Assembly (NCBI RefSeq): GCF_001039355.2 | Contig: NW_019776168.1 | Location: forward strand, 62,001 to 126,000 | Origin: Lingula anatina | Lineage: Eukaryota > Brachiopoda > Lingulata > Lingulida > Lingulidae | Length of the DNA: 64,000 nt | Direction of reading: 5' to 3' | Shown: piece after piece, positions 25,401 through 38,897 of the stretch | Layout of the letters: each line of letters opens with the position of its first letter | Position numbering within the stretch: the first letter of the stretch is position 1 | Made by a program: the position numbers and the translations under genes | Notes under the pieces: generated by a model | What the model was told of the DNA's origin: nothing | Database searches by the model: none | Seen by the model: only the letters and a program-made list of their open reading frames with translations

Positions 25401-28400
25401 TTATACACCTATATAGTCATCTTTCTAATAGTCTAGCTAACTTGCTGAACTTCAATATGAGCAAGGTCACACAAAAAGCACTTTTGTCAATATTTCTGTG
25501 TTGCTTTATTCATGACCTTACTGTGTTTGTTGAAAACAACATTTAAACAACAATACTCAGAAAAAACATGCCTCACATGCTGTAGAGTAGCCAGTCTTTT
25601 AAGTGAAATAATTTGTAGTAAATGAATGCATAAAATACTTAATGGCAAAAAAGCTGAAATGTAATCTGTAACACATGCATTTAAGTGAAAACTAATTGAC
25701 ACAGTTGTCATATTCTAAAAAATTTTGTGAAGGAAAAACACAAAAATATACACTCTTTCATTATCATGAACCATGCTTTATACATGCTGAAAACACCACA
25801 GACAGTGGCTTTCATTACCTGTTTGAACTGCTGCTCAGAACAAAGAAGTTTTGAGACAGCTCTATAAGTCAACAAATTCCATGAAATTAAAGACATAAGA
25901 CAAAAAATTCCAATACACCAATTTTTTTCAGACATCTGAATGACTGATATTGAAAAGGCAGAGTATGCATTACATTTGCCTTATAGAAATAGCGTCACTA
26001 ATTCACAATCATTGATTCCAACTTTACAAGGTATAACTCCGATATTATATAATATGATGCTGTTTGTGTGTTGAGGAAAGTTTTTATCGATCAACTTACT
26101 TGGACATCTTGTCAATGAGGTTTGTCAGGGATTCATGGAAGCTGGCTGCCACAGTGGGGGTTCTGGGCTTCATGGCAATGTAGCGGCCATTGTGCTGGTT
26201 GACTTGCTTGGAAATAAATTTGTCTCTTAACTGCTTGAACATTTCTGAAATCAACTGATTAGAAGAAAAGAAAATCATGATAAGGCATTTCCAAAGAACT
26301 GCAAGGGACATAATCTAACCATAGATGTTAATATTCTGTGGATAATATATTGTTTTCATTATTGTATGTCATCATTTTGGAGTTGATTACATAAATGGAA
26401 TATAAAATAGCAAAAGAGGTAAAATGGAGACTTGATCTTTTTTGCCATGAATATAATTTCCTTTGTTCGGAGTTTGTAATGCTACAGGCAAGTTCAGATA
26501 TTTTGCTTTACAAATATGCATTTCCAAGCCTGTTTTTCTAGCATTATTGACCCACCTCCATTTTGCTGGTAGTCAACAATGTGACTGCATCATTTCTAAG
26601 TGTGTCCTTGTTCTTCTCCAAAAAGTTCCGCACCTGTATTAAACCATAACAACAAATTTAAGAAAACATTTTCTTTCATAAAATACAAATCTAGCAACTA
26701 AAAATAAGACATTCAGTATCAAAAATATTTTGTTTCTTATAAGAACATATTGTACATACATATGACAGGAACAAATACAAAAAAAAATCACAACTTGGTT
26801 AAGAACACTTTGAATCAGAGGACAGGCACAAGCCTCTTCACTGTGCTTTCATAACTGTATACATACATCATATGTGACTTTGCCAGCAAAGTGTCGTATA
26901 GAGAACACAGGGCTAGAAAGCCTTGGCTTGGAGTACAGCTCATTGTCTGCATGAGTGTAGTGGCACTTCTCCAGAAAAGACTGATCTGTACCCTAGTAAA
27001 CAGAAACAAAATATATACATATATTAGATATATATATTAAAATCATGAATGGATTTTGCCTGTTTTTGTTGTTTTTTTCCACTTGGAATGGATAAACCTT
27101 GCTTTTCTCAGAGTGAATAGTTCATGGTTTTGAAAATTTATACAATGGTCACCATGCATTGTGTATATTAGATAACCAAAGTATGAAAGTTAATTCTAAT
27201 AAATCATAATAACAATATTTTTTCTCATCTACGAAATCTTCTCACATCAACAAGCAGATAGCAAATAAAAGTATTATGTGCTAATGAAAAAAAATTATCA
27301 TAAAAATTACTAATTTTTTTATTCTTTTTTCCAACAAGTTCAAGTAACCTGTTCTCTAAAATAAATTGGCTGTCAACTTCTACACACCTTTGGGAAATGG
27401 CTCTCATCATCAAGAAGATGCAGGATTCCAATGGGTTTCCTGGCAATCATGTCAATGGCAGGCTGGTTGTCTGTGAAGGTAATGCTATCCCATTGTATTC
27501 TCTCCTTGGCATATTCCTGCTGCTCCAGCTTGAAGATATGCTGGTTGAAATAGTACTGGAGAGTCTCATTGGCATAGTTAATGCAAAGCTGCTCAAAACC
27601 ATTCACCTTGAAATCCTATAAAGTTGAAAAATCATTATTTGGTTTAGTTTGGCAATGAAGGCTAAATCCCTGTGTTAGCTGACTACAAGAAAAATTATTT
27701 GATTCAGCTTTCTTTCTAACTTAAGTTCAAGTTCTTGTTAAGTCTACTCTGGGGCCTAAAACAAAGAAATAAGTACCTCAAAACCAAAGATGTCCAGTAT
27801 TGCAATAGAAGTGTGCTTCTTTCCCTTCCCTTGTTTCTTGTGGACAGTATGGTTGATTCTGTCCACCAGCCAGGTGAAGAGGGCAGAGTACAGAGCCTTA
27901 GCAATGCCATCTCTGAAACAAGCACAATCTTCATTAGTCTACAAAACCACACTGACCTTTACTGAAAAATTCATGTCACTAAAAGTTACACTTTAAACTG
28001 ATAAGTATAAATGACAAAATTTTAAGTGCAGAAAATCAAATATTGTACAAAAAATTTCTAAAAAAAGACCATGAATTAAAAAATTTTAATAAAACTGCAA
28101 ATATAATTCTAAGAATTTCTCAACTGTATTTAATCTTTACCGTGACCAAGACTTTCAAGAATGTTGTCATATTGGTCCCTATAAATGCATGTAGTAAACA
28201 TATACAATAAATTATATAAAGCTATACCTTGCATCCAATGCTTGGTCAATGTTAAATGGTGTAAGTAATCTCTCCTGTCGTGCAGTCTGAAATTAAAGCA
28301 TCAAATATAGCTTTAAAATACACAAGAGCAATATTTTTCTATAATAATTCATAATAAGCAGCTTTCAAGGAAAACAACATTGTCTTTAGGGTCAAGAGAA

Positions 28401-29577
28401 ACTTAATTTTGGGCATTTTCTAATAAGTCCCTTGCTGTATCAATAAAAAAATGTTTCTCACTTTTTCAATTTAATCTACAGGTCAAAGGTGGATCAAGGC
28501 CAAGCCACTGTCTGCTATAAGGTCAACTTACCGTGACCTTCATGGTGAGTGCTTCCTTGAGCCATGTTGGAGACAGCTGCAGGAGATGAGACACCCACTT
28601 GACCTCCGCGTCACTGCCAATGTCCACAGTGTCCTGGTCATTTACCTGGGTGAAAATAATGTGAAAATCAAAGACTTATCTTATTATTTATGACATTTTT
28701 AATTTTGAAAACATGACCAACACTTAAAAACTAATTCCACCAACCTGTTTCTTTTCAAAGTAGACATTTCCCAAGTGTAAAACTGATGCCAGGATTTTGA
28801 TGATGCTATCCTGCTCCTGCTTGGTGAAGCCTAGCACTTCAAAGGCTTGTAACAGACTCTTAAAATCCTCATAATCATTTTTTCCATCAATGACACAGCT
28901 CCCTCCCTATAAATATTAATATTCATATGATAATAAATGGCATATGTTTACATATCTGAAAACTAAATTTGCTAAATTATATTTTAGTATAATAAACTAT
29001 AATATAATGTATTCAATAAAATACAATATAAATAAAATATAATAAAATACCTTTGAAATATATTCTATACAAAATGAAGCAACTATATAATATTCTGATG
29101 ATATTGTATGTTCTTAATCATATAAAGGATTATTTTAAAAAAACATAAACCAAAACACAACATTTCCTAAAAACTAGATACATGTGCTGAGATTATATTA
29201 CCTGGTTTAAGTAAAAGTATTTGTTGGCTTTCTGCAGCCCATATTTCTCTCTGTCACCACTTGGTAGTCCTGCCAACAGCTCATAGAACACATGGTAGTT
29301 ACGCTCATTTTCAGCCTAAAATTTGAAAACATTCTTATTTGCACAGAACTTCAATTAAAATTAAATACTTCAAATTTTATATTTTCTCATTTTATCAGAA
29401 AAATTTTTTAGTTTTAGACTATAACTATTATATCCTGCACTAATCATTTTAATTGTTTATTCACCTCAGCTTTTATTTATAAAATTACTATTAATTCTGA
29501 TAATTTTATATGTAAACAGCACTGAGACAGTAGTGCAGTGCAGTTTTTAAGAAATAAATATAATAATAATAATAATA

Positions 29578-29621
<44 letters not shown>

Positions 29622-32600
29622 GAAAATGAAGAGCCACTGCTAATTAATCTAACTTTTGACATTAATTCAGACCTTACACTCATTCACAAGTTTTAGATGT
29701 GAAGTTTGGTGATGGACTGAAAATCAAGTAAGACTTACCTGAGTAACAATTCTTGATTTTTCTAAGAGATATTCTGATGTTCTGGCACCATTAATTTTTC
29801 CACTGTATAGAAAAAAAACCAAGAAGCTGTTTGATTGGCAATTCTAGCGATGGTCTATTCTCCTAAATGAAAATTGCATTAAATTTAAACTATGTTCACC
29901 TAAATGAAAATTGCATTAAATTTAAACTATGTTCATTAGAGAAACTAAGTCTTATCACTTACACACTGAAATAAACCTCCACGTATTTTCCAAATCTGCT
30001 AGAGTTGTCATTGCGTATCGTCTTGGCATTGCCAAATGCTTCAAGAATGGGTGTAGCTTCCAGTATCTGCTCTGTGATAAGGTTATTGCCTGACCTATTC
30101 ACAGCAGCCAGGTACTGCATCAACAGTTTAAAACTTTCTGTCTTCCCTGCTCCAGATTCACCACTGTAATAATACATGTCAAATATTAATTTACTTGAAC
30201 AATATACAGGATTTTCATAGTCATAATTTACTTTAAAAAACTTTCTTTGAAGAACTTTGGTCCTAAGGCCTGCTACATCCAGAGGTATGTGACATCCATA
30301 AAAGTAATCAAAGTACTTAATTCTCCTTTTTCTTTAAAAAAAGCTTTAACTTAATTCTTTTCTATATTAATCAATATATCTATACTATGTATTTGAACAT
30401 TTGTTCTTTATGTGATCACTTTAAAGTTTTCAAAGTTAGTTCATCAAAATTTCATCAAAAAAGCATTTTCGGGTCAAGTTTGAAAGTGAACCTTAAACTG
30501 GGTGGATGACCTACACACCCTATCAGGCATGTTTACATGTTTTCTGTCTAACAACTGCAGAATGTCTGAAGATAAATAGACAGGTAGAAATAAGAATGCA
30601 AACAAAAACGGGTAAATAAAACCGCACGCACTTTGTGCTAATTGGAGAGCTGTTTACATTAAATCTACATGTAGCTGTTACAAGAAAGTTTCAAATGCAA
30701 AGCATAGTGATCATTTTTCATATAAGAATTTAATTTGCAATCCAGCTTGCACCTGTATTTATCACATCTTTATCTGTGTAAGGGGATTCATGTTGCCATT
30801 AACCAAAAAAATCTATGCATTAAATTTATTCACACTTTAGCAACCTACTGCTATTGTACAGCTCTGACACAAAATAACCCAAAAAACCACAGATCACAAA
30901 TAAGACATCAAGCTTAGGCTGTTTTCTTTATTAAAAACAACATCATACTAAAGATGACAATACACAGCCCAAAAGGTAAGCTTGCTGAAATATAGGATCA
31001 ATTTTGAAACATGAGCTCTGAAACTTTTTGCCTCGTCTCACTGTCTCGCAGATGACTTTGATGGAAAAGAATTGCCTGGGATCCTTTATAAAAAATGCCA
31101 TCATGAAACGACACTTTGAGCATCAGGTGGGTCTTAACTATTGATACTCTACAGTAAGAGAACACAGATAGACACGGCCCTGTGCCTTGCACCACTTTGA
31201 ACTGAACCATTATCATACACAAGCTTGACAAAGTTTATGATTCTTTAACAATGTGCTTCTGCCCACTGAACTGAATGTGGAGACTTATTCATTCTCAGTC
31301 CCAAGTTGCTACATATCAACTGTCTTCAAAAACAGAGTGCTTGTCAGTGAATTTATTCTCATGTTAAAAACAATGTGGCTGTTAATTCATCGGTCAAACT
31401 ACAATAACTATAAAGAGAATAATATTTTCTGGGTTTTTTATGCATAATTTTTAGACTGAGAAATTGACAATACTATATATGGATACATTGAGGATGCAAA
31501 ATCCATCTCAACAAAATGTCATCTCACCTCTTAGGGTTGAAGGCCAATTACACAAGACTACACACAAACATATCCCTCTATAAAACTTCCCAACATAATA
31601 ACTTTTAATTCTATGTGCAGCCCACGTTGCCCAATGTGCACTCTATTATTATTTCAGAACCAGAGCGTTCAAGCAAAACACAATGCTATTCACTGGATCA
31701 GGCCTATAACAAAGTAAATTGCTCAAGCTTGACCAGGTAAAAATCCAGAGTGCTTTTTAAACCCCTTAAAATGGATGTTTCTGGGTTAATTATGCATTCA
31801 TCATGACTCAGCCAGCCTACACAATTCCAGATACAGATCAACATCTGGAAATTTAGATCACTAAATTGCTTTAGTTCCTTTAAAACTTTTGATTTACACA
31901 CATAATGCTAACTTCCCTTCCCCACCCACCATTTTCTACCAATACAGCCCAACTGATATCTGTCAAACTTTAATGTCTCTCCTATATTAGAAGTCAGCTA
32001 GTCTGTTAATAACAACAACTATATATGGCTTATTATTATAAAAACTTGTAAGTCTTGGGAACCCTGTCACTGGCAGAATACACATTATTACTATTATTAT
32101 AAAATAGCAATTTTGAAGAATGCATTATTATTATTATTATTATTGGCTGTATTACATGTTGATAATAGAGTAAAATATTTTTAGACATTCTTACCTGATA
32201 ACTACCACCTGATTCTGCTCATCCTTGATCATCTTGCTGTAGCATGCACTTCCAATGGCAAACAAATGTCTGAAACAGAGAGAGCACCCTGTAGAGTTAG
32301 GCAACACTGGCAGTGACACTCTTCGTCTGGGCAATTTATAAACGAACATTCTAATCCTGTTTCAGTGAGAAAAAATACTCAGTTCTGGCAAAGAAAAGAA
32401 AAAACTTACTCCAAACAATTATTTCAATGAATTCATAGATCTTTACAAGCACACTTGTGCCCACACAAAAATTACAATCTAGTAAATTTATATATTGTAT
32501 TATAAATAACAGAAATTACTAATATTGTTTAAACAATTCTGTTCATCACAACAAGTTATTCTTATTACCAAAACAAGTTTTAACCTAATTTAGTGAAAAC

Positions 32601-35600
32601 AATCATTGTAAGTCCTTCAAAACAAGTCTTAGAAATAAAAAATAGCTAATTAAAGAATATTCTTAAAGACTACTACTTACGGAGGCAGAGTTCCCATGAC
32701 TTGTCCTTCATACTGTTTAACTCTGTCCAGACCATACATATCAAACATCTTGTATGGGTTCACAGCAACCAGTATACTGCCCACATAGGTCTGCAGATTA
32801 ATGCAAAATATGTTATGGTGAATTTTCATTTATGTTGAATGGGTACATCTTAAGCATTATTCTATATATTTTAATGACTTATTTTTATGATTTCCTAGTT
32901 ATGATTATATATTTCAAGTGACCATCTTTCATGTATCAGTGAATGTAAAATCAAATCAATGTCATATGGCTCTAATAATATTCATTTACTTCTTTTTTCT
33001 TATATAATTTTGGGCAGTTGATACACTGGGAAATCTACTGTTACCTATTTGAAGAATTCAACTACTAAACAACTTACATATATCTGTTCCCTCTCATATC
33101 TGATCTTCAAGTTCCACAGTAATGATCCCTCATTCAGGTCACTAAAATTAAAATTAAAATATTGAATTTAAATCTACTATTCAATTAAAATCTATGACAA
33201 CTAATAAGACATTATAAAATGAGTTATCATTTCATGCTAAGCCCTGCACTACTCAATACAATTAAAAATTCCTTTTGAACATGTAATGGTAATGGTAGTT
33301 TATCAGTCAAACTAATGATTACATACATGTAATAGTAATTTGCAAACTGCCTATTCTCTCAAGTACAATTAATCAATCTTAACCAACAAAAAGATTAATA
33401 AGCACACATTCTAAGTAAATATATGGAACTGCACCAAAACTGTAGCTCACTCAGGAGTCAGCTCCCCTTAATGCATAAATTGGCCGATACCAATTTGACC
33501 AGTAGGAAAACATTTTTGTGTTGTATGTTAACTTAACCTTTTTGTGAGCATATGCCTGACTTTATCTGTTTCAAATATATTTTAATTACAATTTTTTGCA
33601 CCTTCTGTTGATTCTGTTATTTATTTATCTTTCTTGCAACAAAGAATGTCACAGATGTTTTAGTCAATAATGTATAACCATTCAGCAGAAGTTTTCAGTT
33701 ACTTCCTCTTAACTACTGTATAGAAGAACTATAATCAACCAGTGGGAACGAAAAAGGAAGTAAAAACACTCTTAGCGTACTTGGTAAACATGATCATTTG
33801 CATTTGATTAGCTTTATTGTTTACAAGTATTGCATTAGCTTCTGACCCTAGGGCACGAATATCACATCTATAGATATCAGAAAATACACACAATGGCACT
33901 TAAGGATTTTCAGTAACTTTTTCCTTTTAGATAAAAAGCCACTTATCAGGTGAATTTTTTCTTCAAGAGTTCTTTTGATTACAGCATATTTCAATCTATT
34001 ATGAAGATTTATAAAATTTTCACAAGGTATATTTCAACATCAAGACAATGAAGGTGAGTGAAATAACTGGCTTGCTGTATCTTAATTGGAAAGTTAGGCT
34101 TCATTCACATGCAATGTCTATTTTCTAAATTCTATTTTCTATTTGCGGTATGTCTTATGATCACTATCTGTGCCCTGAATATCCCGCGGCGTAATTACTG
34201 GCAGCGCGAGCCAGTTACTATAAGTTACTATAAGTAACTGGCTCGCGCTGCCAGTAATTACGCCGCAGGATATTCAGGGCACAGACCGTGATCATAAGAT
34301 AGCGCGAATAGAAAATAGAATTTAGAAAATAGACATTGCATGTGAACGAAGCCTTACAGCCAAAAATTAGTAGCCATAGTATGTGACAAAAATATACAAC
34401 TCCAGGAGTACTATTATATTGTCCCCACGATTCTCAAAACAAAAAAGCTCCACCCTAAAACTATGTATTGAGCATACTGGAGCAACCTATGGTTTCCACA
34501 TCATTTTCCTACTGCTATAGTTCCTCAATACATCAATATCTGAAATGTTGCTCACATTTTAATGGGCCAAAGGAATTATATTTTAGAATAGTAACCAAAT
34601 CTGCTGACAAAAGAAAACTGTGAATAACAACTGGTAAGAAGAAAGGAAACAAAAAATAAATAAATAAATAAATAACATAAATCAGGGGCGGATCCAGAGA
34701 TATTTTCTGACAGTCTTCCAAATTATCTTTGTTGATCCATCTTCCATTTTTGACCGTCTTCCGACAGAAAACATTAGATGGCTGACAATGTAAACTTGAA
34801 AATCTGACCGTCTTCCAGAAGACCCAGAAGACGGCCTAAATCCGCCCCTGTAAATCCAGTTAAACCTGAATCTAGTGAATATGTATTAATTACGACTGGT
34901 CCAATAATGGTCACTACAAATTGTTAAAAGTTTACTGCCTAATATATAAGATAGAAATTAACCTTCTGGAGAGAGAATACTTCTGTCAAATGTGTTATAT
35001 GAAATACAAAGCCAGATACCCATCTGTAAGAGGTATCAGTAGACTTACTTTAATGTAATCATATCATCTACCCCCTCCTCCCCCAGTTCTTCTCTTGGTT
35101 CAACGGCAGCCATTGTGGTCCCTGACACTTGAAACACCTCCTCCTATCAATAGAAAAAATTTTATCAATATTCGTTGGCAAAAGTTTGACAAAAAATGTT
35201 TGGATTTCTGTAGGTACTTTGTACCAGAGCACACCTGGACAAAATGGATCTACAGTATCAGTTGCTGGCTGGCAAAGAGTAAAGCGTGGTAATATAATCA
35301 TAGACAAAAAAACTACATGAAGACATGCAAGCTAACATATAAACTGCATGAAACATGAGTATTGACAATAAATATATAACAAACAGCTTTATCTAATGTG
35401 AATCACCTTAGGTAGCTCAGAGTCTTGCAACTTCAGACAAAATCAAGGGAGATCTAGCAGGAATTGACAGAGACTAGGGTAAGAACTAATGGCTGGCTAG
35501 TGAATACAATGTGACTATAAATACAATCTGATAAAATTTATCCACAAATATTTTTCTGGTTGTTTTAATTTCTGTCCAACTGCAAATTCAACCTTTTTTG

Positions 35601-38600
35601 CATGTCACTTTGGTATCGCTTTCTAGGACAACATTCTGATGCACAAAGCTACATCCTTATCGCTGAAAAGTTAACCCCACCTCACAGACTCTCTCACATT
35701 TTCAAGTCTTTGTACCCACTGCCTTGATTTTGGTTATCTCAGACGATTCACATTATATCCAATCTATCTTGAGATCAAGTGCTCTAATGCTGGTAGTGAA
35801 AACTATGATATACATAATGTCATTTTTCCTGATAGAATATTAATAAGGCCAGGTTAAATGATGGCTCCTTTTAAGTCATGCAATAAGTGTTTGACTTTTA
35901 CATAGAAAAAATATAATTTTTCTGTAAATTTCAATACTTCCTCTAATCATCAAGGTATACCATATACAAATACTAAACAAAGTTACAATCTATAAACCAT
36001 TTTTGCTAGTTACAAGTTTCTTATTTTGAGCATGCCTTGTAATGGAGAATTTTACTGACATAATGGTAAAGATTAAGATATTAAATGTTAAACACCATAA
36101 AAATAAGTTTGTCATTTTCTCAACAATTTGGGATATAATTGGGTATACTTAGGTTTCAAAGAGAAAATTGCTAAAATTTCCAGGAAAATATTTTAGTTGC
36201 ATACGATGGTCTGATGCACACCATCTGCCTTTAAAATTCCCTGTATCTTGTAAAAAAACATATTAATACCACACAGGTGTAAACATTAACAGTCTTTTTC
36301 ACTCAACTAATCTTGCTAATAGTCTTCTTTTTTAATCTACAATTTACCACATATTTACTAAACCAGTAAGAAAAGGTTTTAAGAAGCCAAACAGGAAAAT
36401 ACTAGAAATATGTAAAAATTGGTACTAGGACTAGATAGAAATTGGTATAAGAATCAGGTAAAAGTTATTCAGGTCTACCCAACTACCAGACACAGCACCA
36501 AATGATCCAGTATTCACCGTAGATTGGATTGCGCTACCTGTTTTCAAGGTGTGTATCAGTAGGTGCTTATAAGTTAGAAGCAGCACCCTCTTGCCTGGTA
36601 CGTGATGTGATAAGGATGATTCTGCAGATGAAGGTAGAGCTTGCAGTCGTTGTACAAAATTTATCCAGGGGTATGATAAGTACTATGAAATGCATAGTGA
36701 TATACACCAAAAAAACAGAAGCGATCCGATCTACCAGTGAATTCTGGCTCCTTCAGTGCTGTGTCTAGTAGTTGGGTAGGCCTGTTATTGGTACAAGCCA
36801 GGTTAGATAACTTAGGTGTAACATTCACATATTCAGTGTGTCTCCAATGTGGCATTGTTCCATGTCAAGTCAGCTGTGTACAAGTTATGTCAGTTCCATT
36901 ACATGTGGATACATTTCTGAACATGGCCCAGTAGCAGCCTCACACACTATTGTAGTCCTGTACACCCATGTAAGAACCACTGACATTCTGCAAGCTGTCA
37001 CCTTTGTAAGCCATAGACTGCTAGTTACATACAGCATATGTGACCAAAACAGTTTTTAAGTTGAATGAGGTCTGCTTGTTACACGTAGCAAAGGTAGACT
37101 AAACTTTAAATATCCCAAGTTTTTAAATCTATTTACAGGGATAGAATCTACTCACAGTTCCGGTCTTTGATGAAGTCCTGACAGTAATAATGTGATTTGT
37201 AGGATCGTAGTCAGTCACTTCCCCTGGTACTGGGTACCCTGACCCGGCGCTAAACCACACTAGACGACCCTGGAAAATGTAACAGTTGCCCAAGTTACGC
37301 CACGAGTCAAGAAGGTGTATGCACGTGTGCACCAGTGCGAATCACGAGTGGATGTCACATACAGCTCTCTGACGAGCAGTGAACCTGAATTATACCATAG
37401 CTGATGTCAAGAACAAGAGTCAAACAATATGGATATATGGCATTCATGTGTGATATGCACAAATACTATTTATACCATATCTGGGTGTTATGTTCTTGAT
37501 ATCCACCATGATATAAATATAACATGAAAAAATTACAGTCGAATGGGTATTACACAATTTTCTTGTGAGATACATAAAATATGGATACATGATCTGGAGC
37601 CCTTTTTACTTATATTCTCAAGTAAGGGGGTTTACTGGGGGGGGGGGTATTTGATAAGTGTGAGATAAAACACTGTCACTTTAACAGCATATGCCAGAAC
37701 ACTAAGAGCATCGGCATATATTGTAAGAGGGTGGCAGTGTATTATTTGACATATGTACATACTGAGAGTGGGAGAAAGTATTCACATTTTACTTTACAAA
37801 AAATACCCCTAAAACTAAATAAAACGTATAACACCTCTGGGTATAAACATATATCAGGACACAGCACCCTAGTTCAATTATAACAGCATCTTTTAAATCA
37901 ATCCTATTTGGTCATCACCCGTTACATCCAAGACCTTTGGACACATTTCTGTTACTACATTAAGGCTTCATTCACATGCAATGTCTATTTTCTAAATTCT
38001 ATTTTCTATTTGCGGTATGTCTTATGATTACGGTCTGTGCCCTGAATATCCCGCGGCATAATTACTGGCAGCGCGAGCCAGTTACTATAAGTTAGTGGCA
38101 GCGCGAGTATAGTAACTGGCTCGCGCTGCCAGGAATTATGCCGCTGGATATTCAGGGCACAGACCGTGATCATAAGACATACCGCGAATAGAAAATAGAA
38201 TTTAGAAAATAGACATTGCATGTGAACGAAGCCTAAATGCCTAATAATGTGAAAAAAGGTCTTTAAGTTAATATAAGGTATTATGTAAAAACTAGGTGCC
38301 ACCAAAAAAGTTTGATGTACATCCAGAAGCTTTTTCTAGTATATACATATACTTTTATGTGTCTACTGTTTTGAAATTACATGACACTGTTTTTTTAAAG
38401 GTTCTGCACAGCAACGCTTGTGCAAGATTTTGACACATTCCTAAGTAAAAAAAAAATCTTCCATTCAAAATAAACATACTTTTTAAAATGGCTCTCGTGA
38501 ACAAACAAAATAAAGCAAACAAAAATTCAGGTATGTTTGGGTGTTTACATCAGTTTCTCACCAAACTCTATACTCCTACCCCTTGCTGGGAGCCCCCCAT

Positions 38601-38857
38601 GCCATTGCTACAAACTCCATCCTAGCTAAACAAATTTGCATGTGTACATATCATTCTTAGTCCAGTTTTCTTTTTCTCTGTATGCTCTCTGTTTCTGCAG
38701 GAACCTGAGACCATATTTTTTCTACTTGACTGCTTGGCCATACAGAGCAGGGGCATTGTTATCACAGCGACAAGTGAAACACCTCACTGCTCAGCTTTGT
38801 GATAATGTTTTACCTAGGTGACCTAAAGTACCATAGGAAATGAAGACTATGAAATAT

Positions 38858-38897
<40 letters not shown>

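Larger units (their letters stand above)
30164..35048 (-). other. Long motor-region introns of MYO15
   Basis: Introns 30164-32194, 32270-32680, 32791-33077 and 33142-35048. The first holds some weakly open stretches (30998-31231) without splice sites or known similarity. The last holds the two MITEs at 34097-34353 and 34683-34850. Otherwise AT-rich DNA with nothing recognisable. Confidence 0.6.

Noticed and set aside
38006-38305. 99-codon minus-strand open frame
   Set aside because: It runs through the hairpin MITE and stays open because of the palindrome; no protein-like features.
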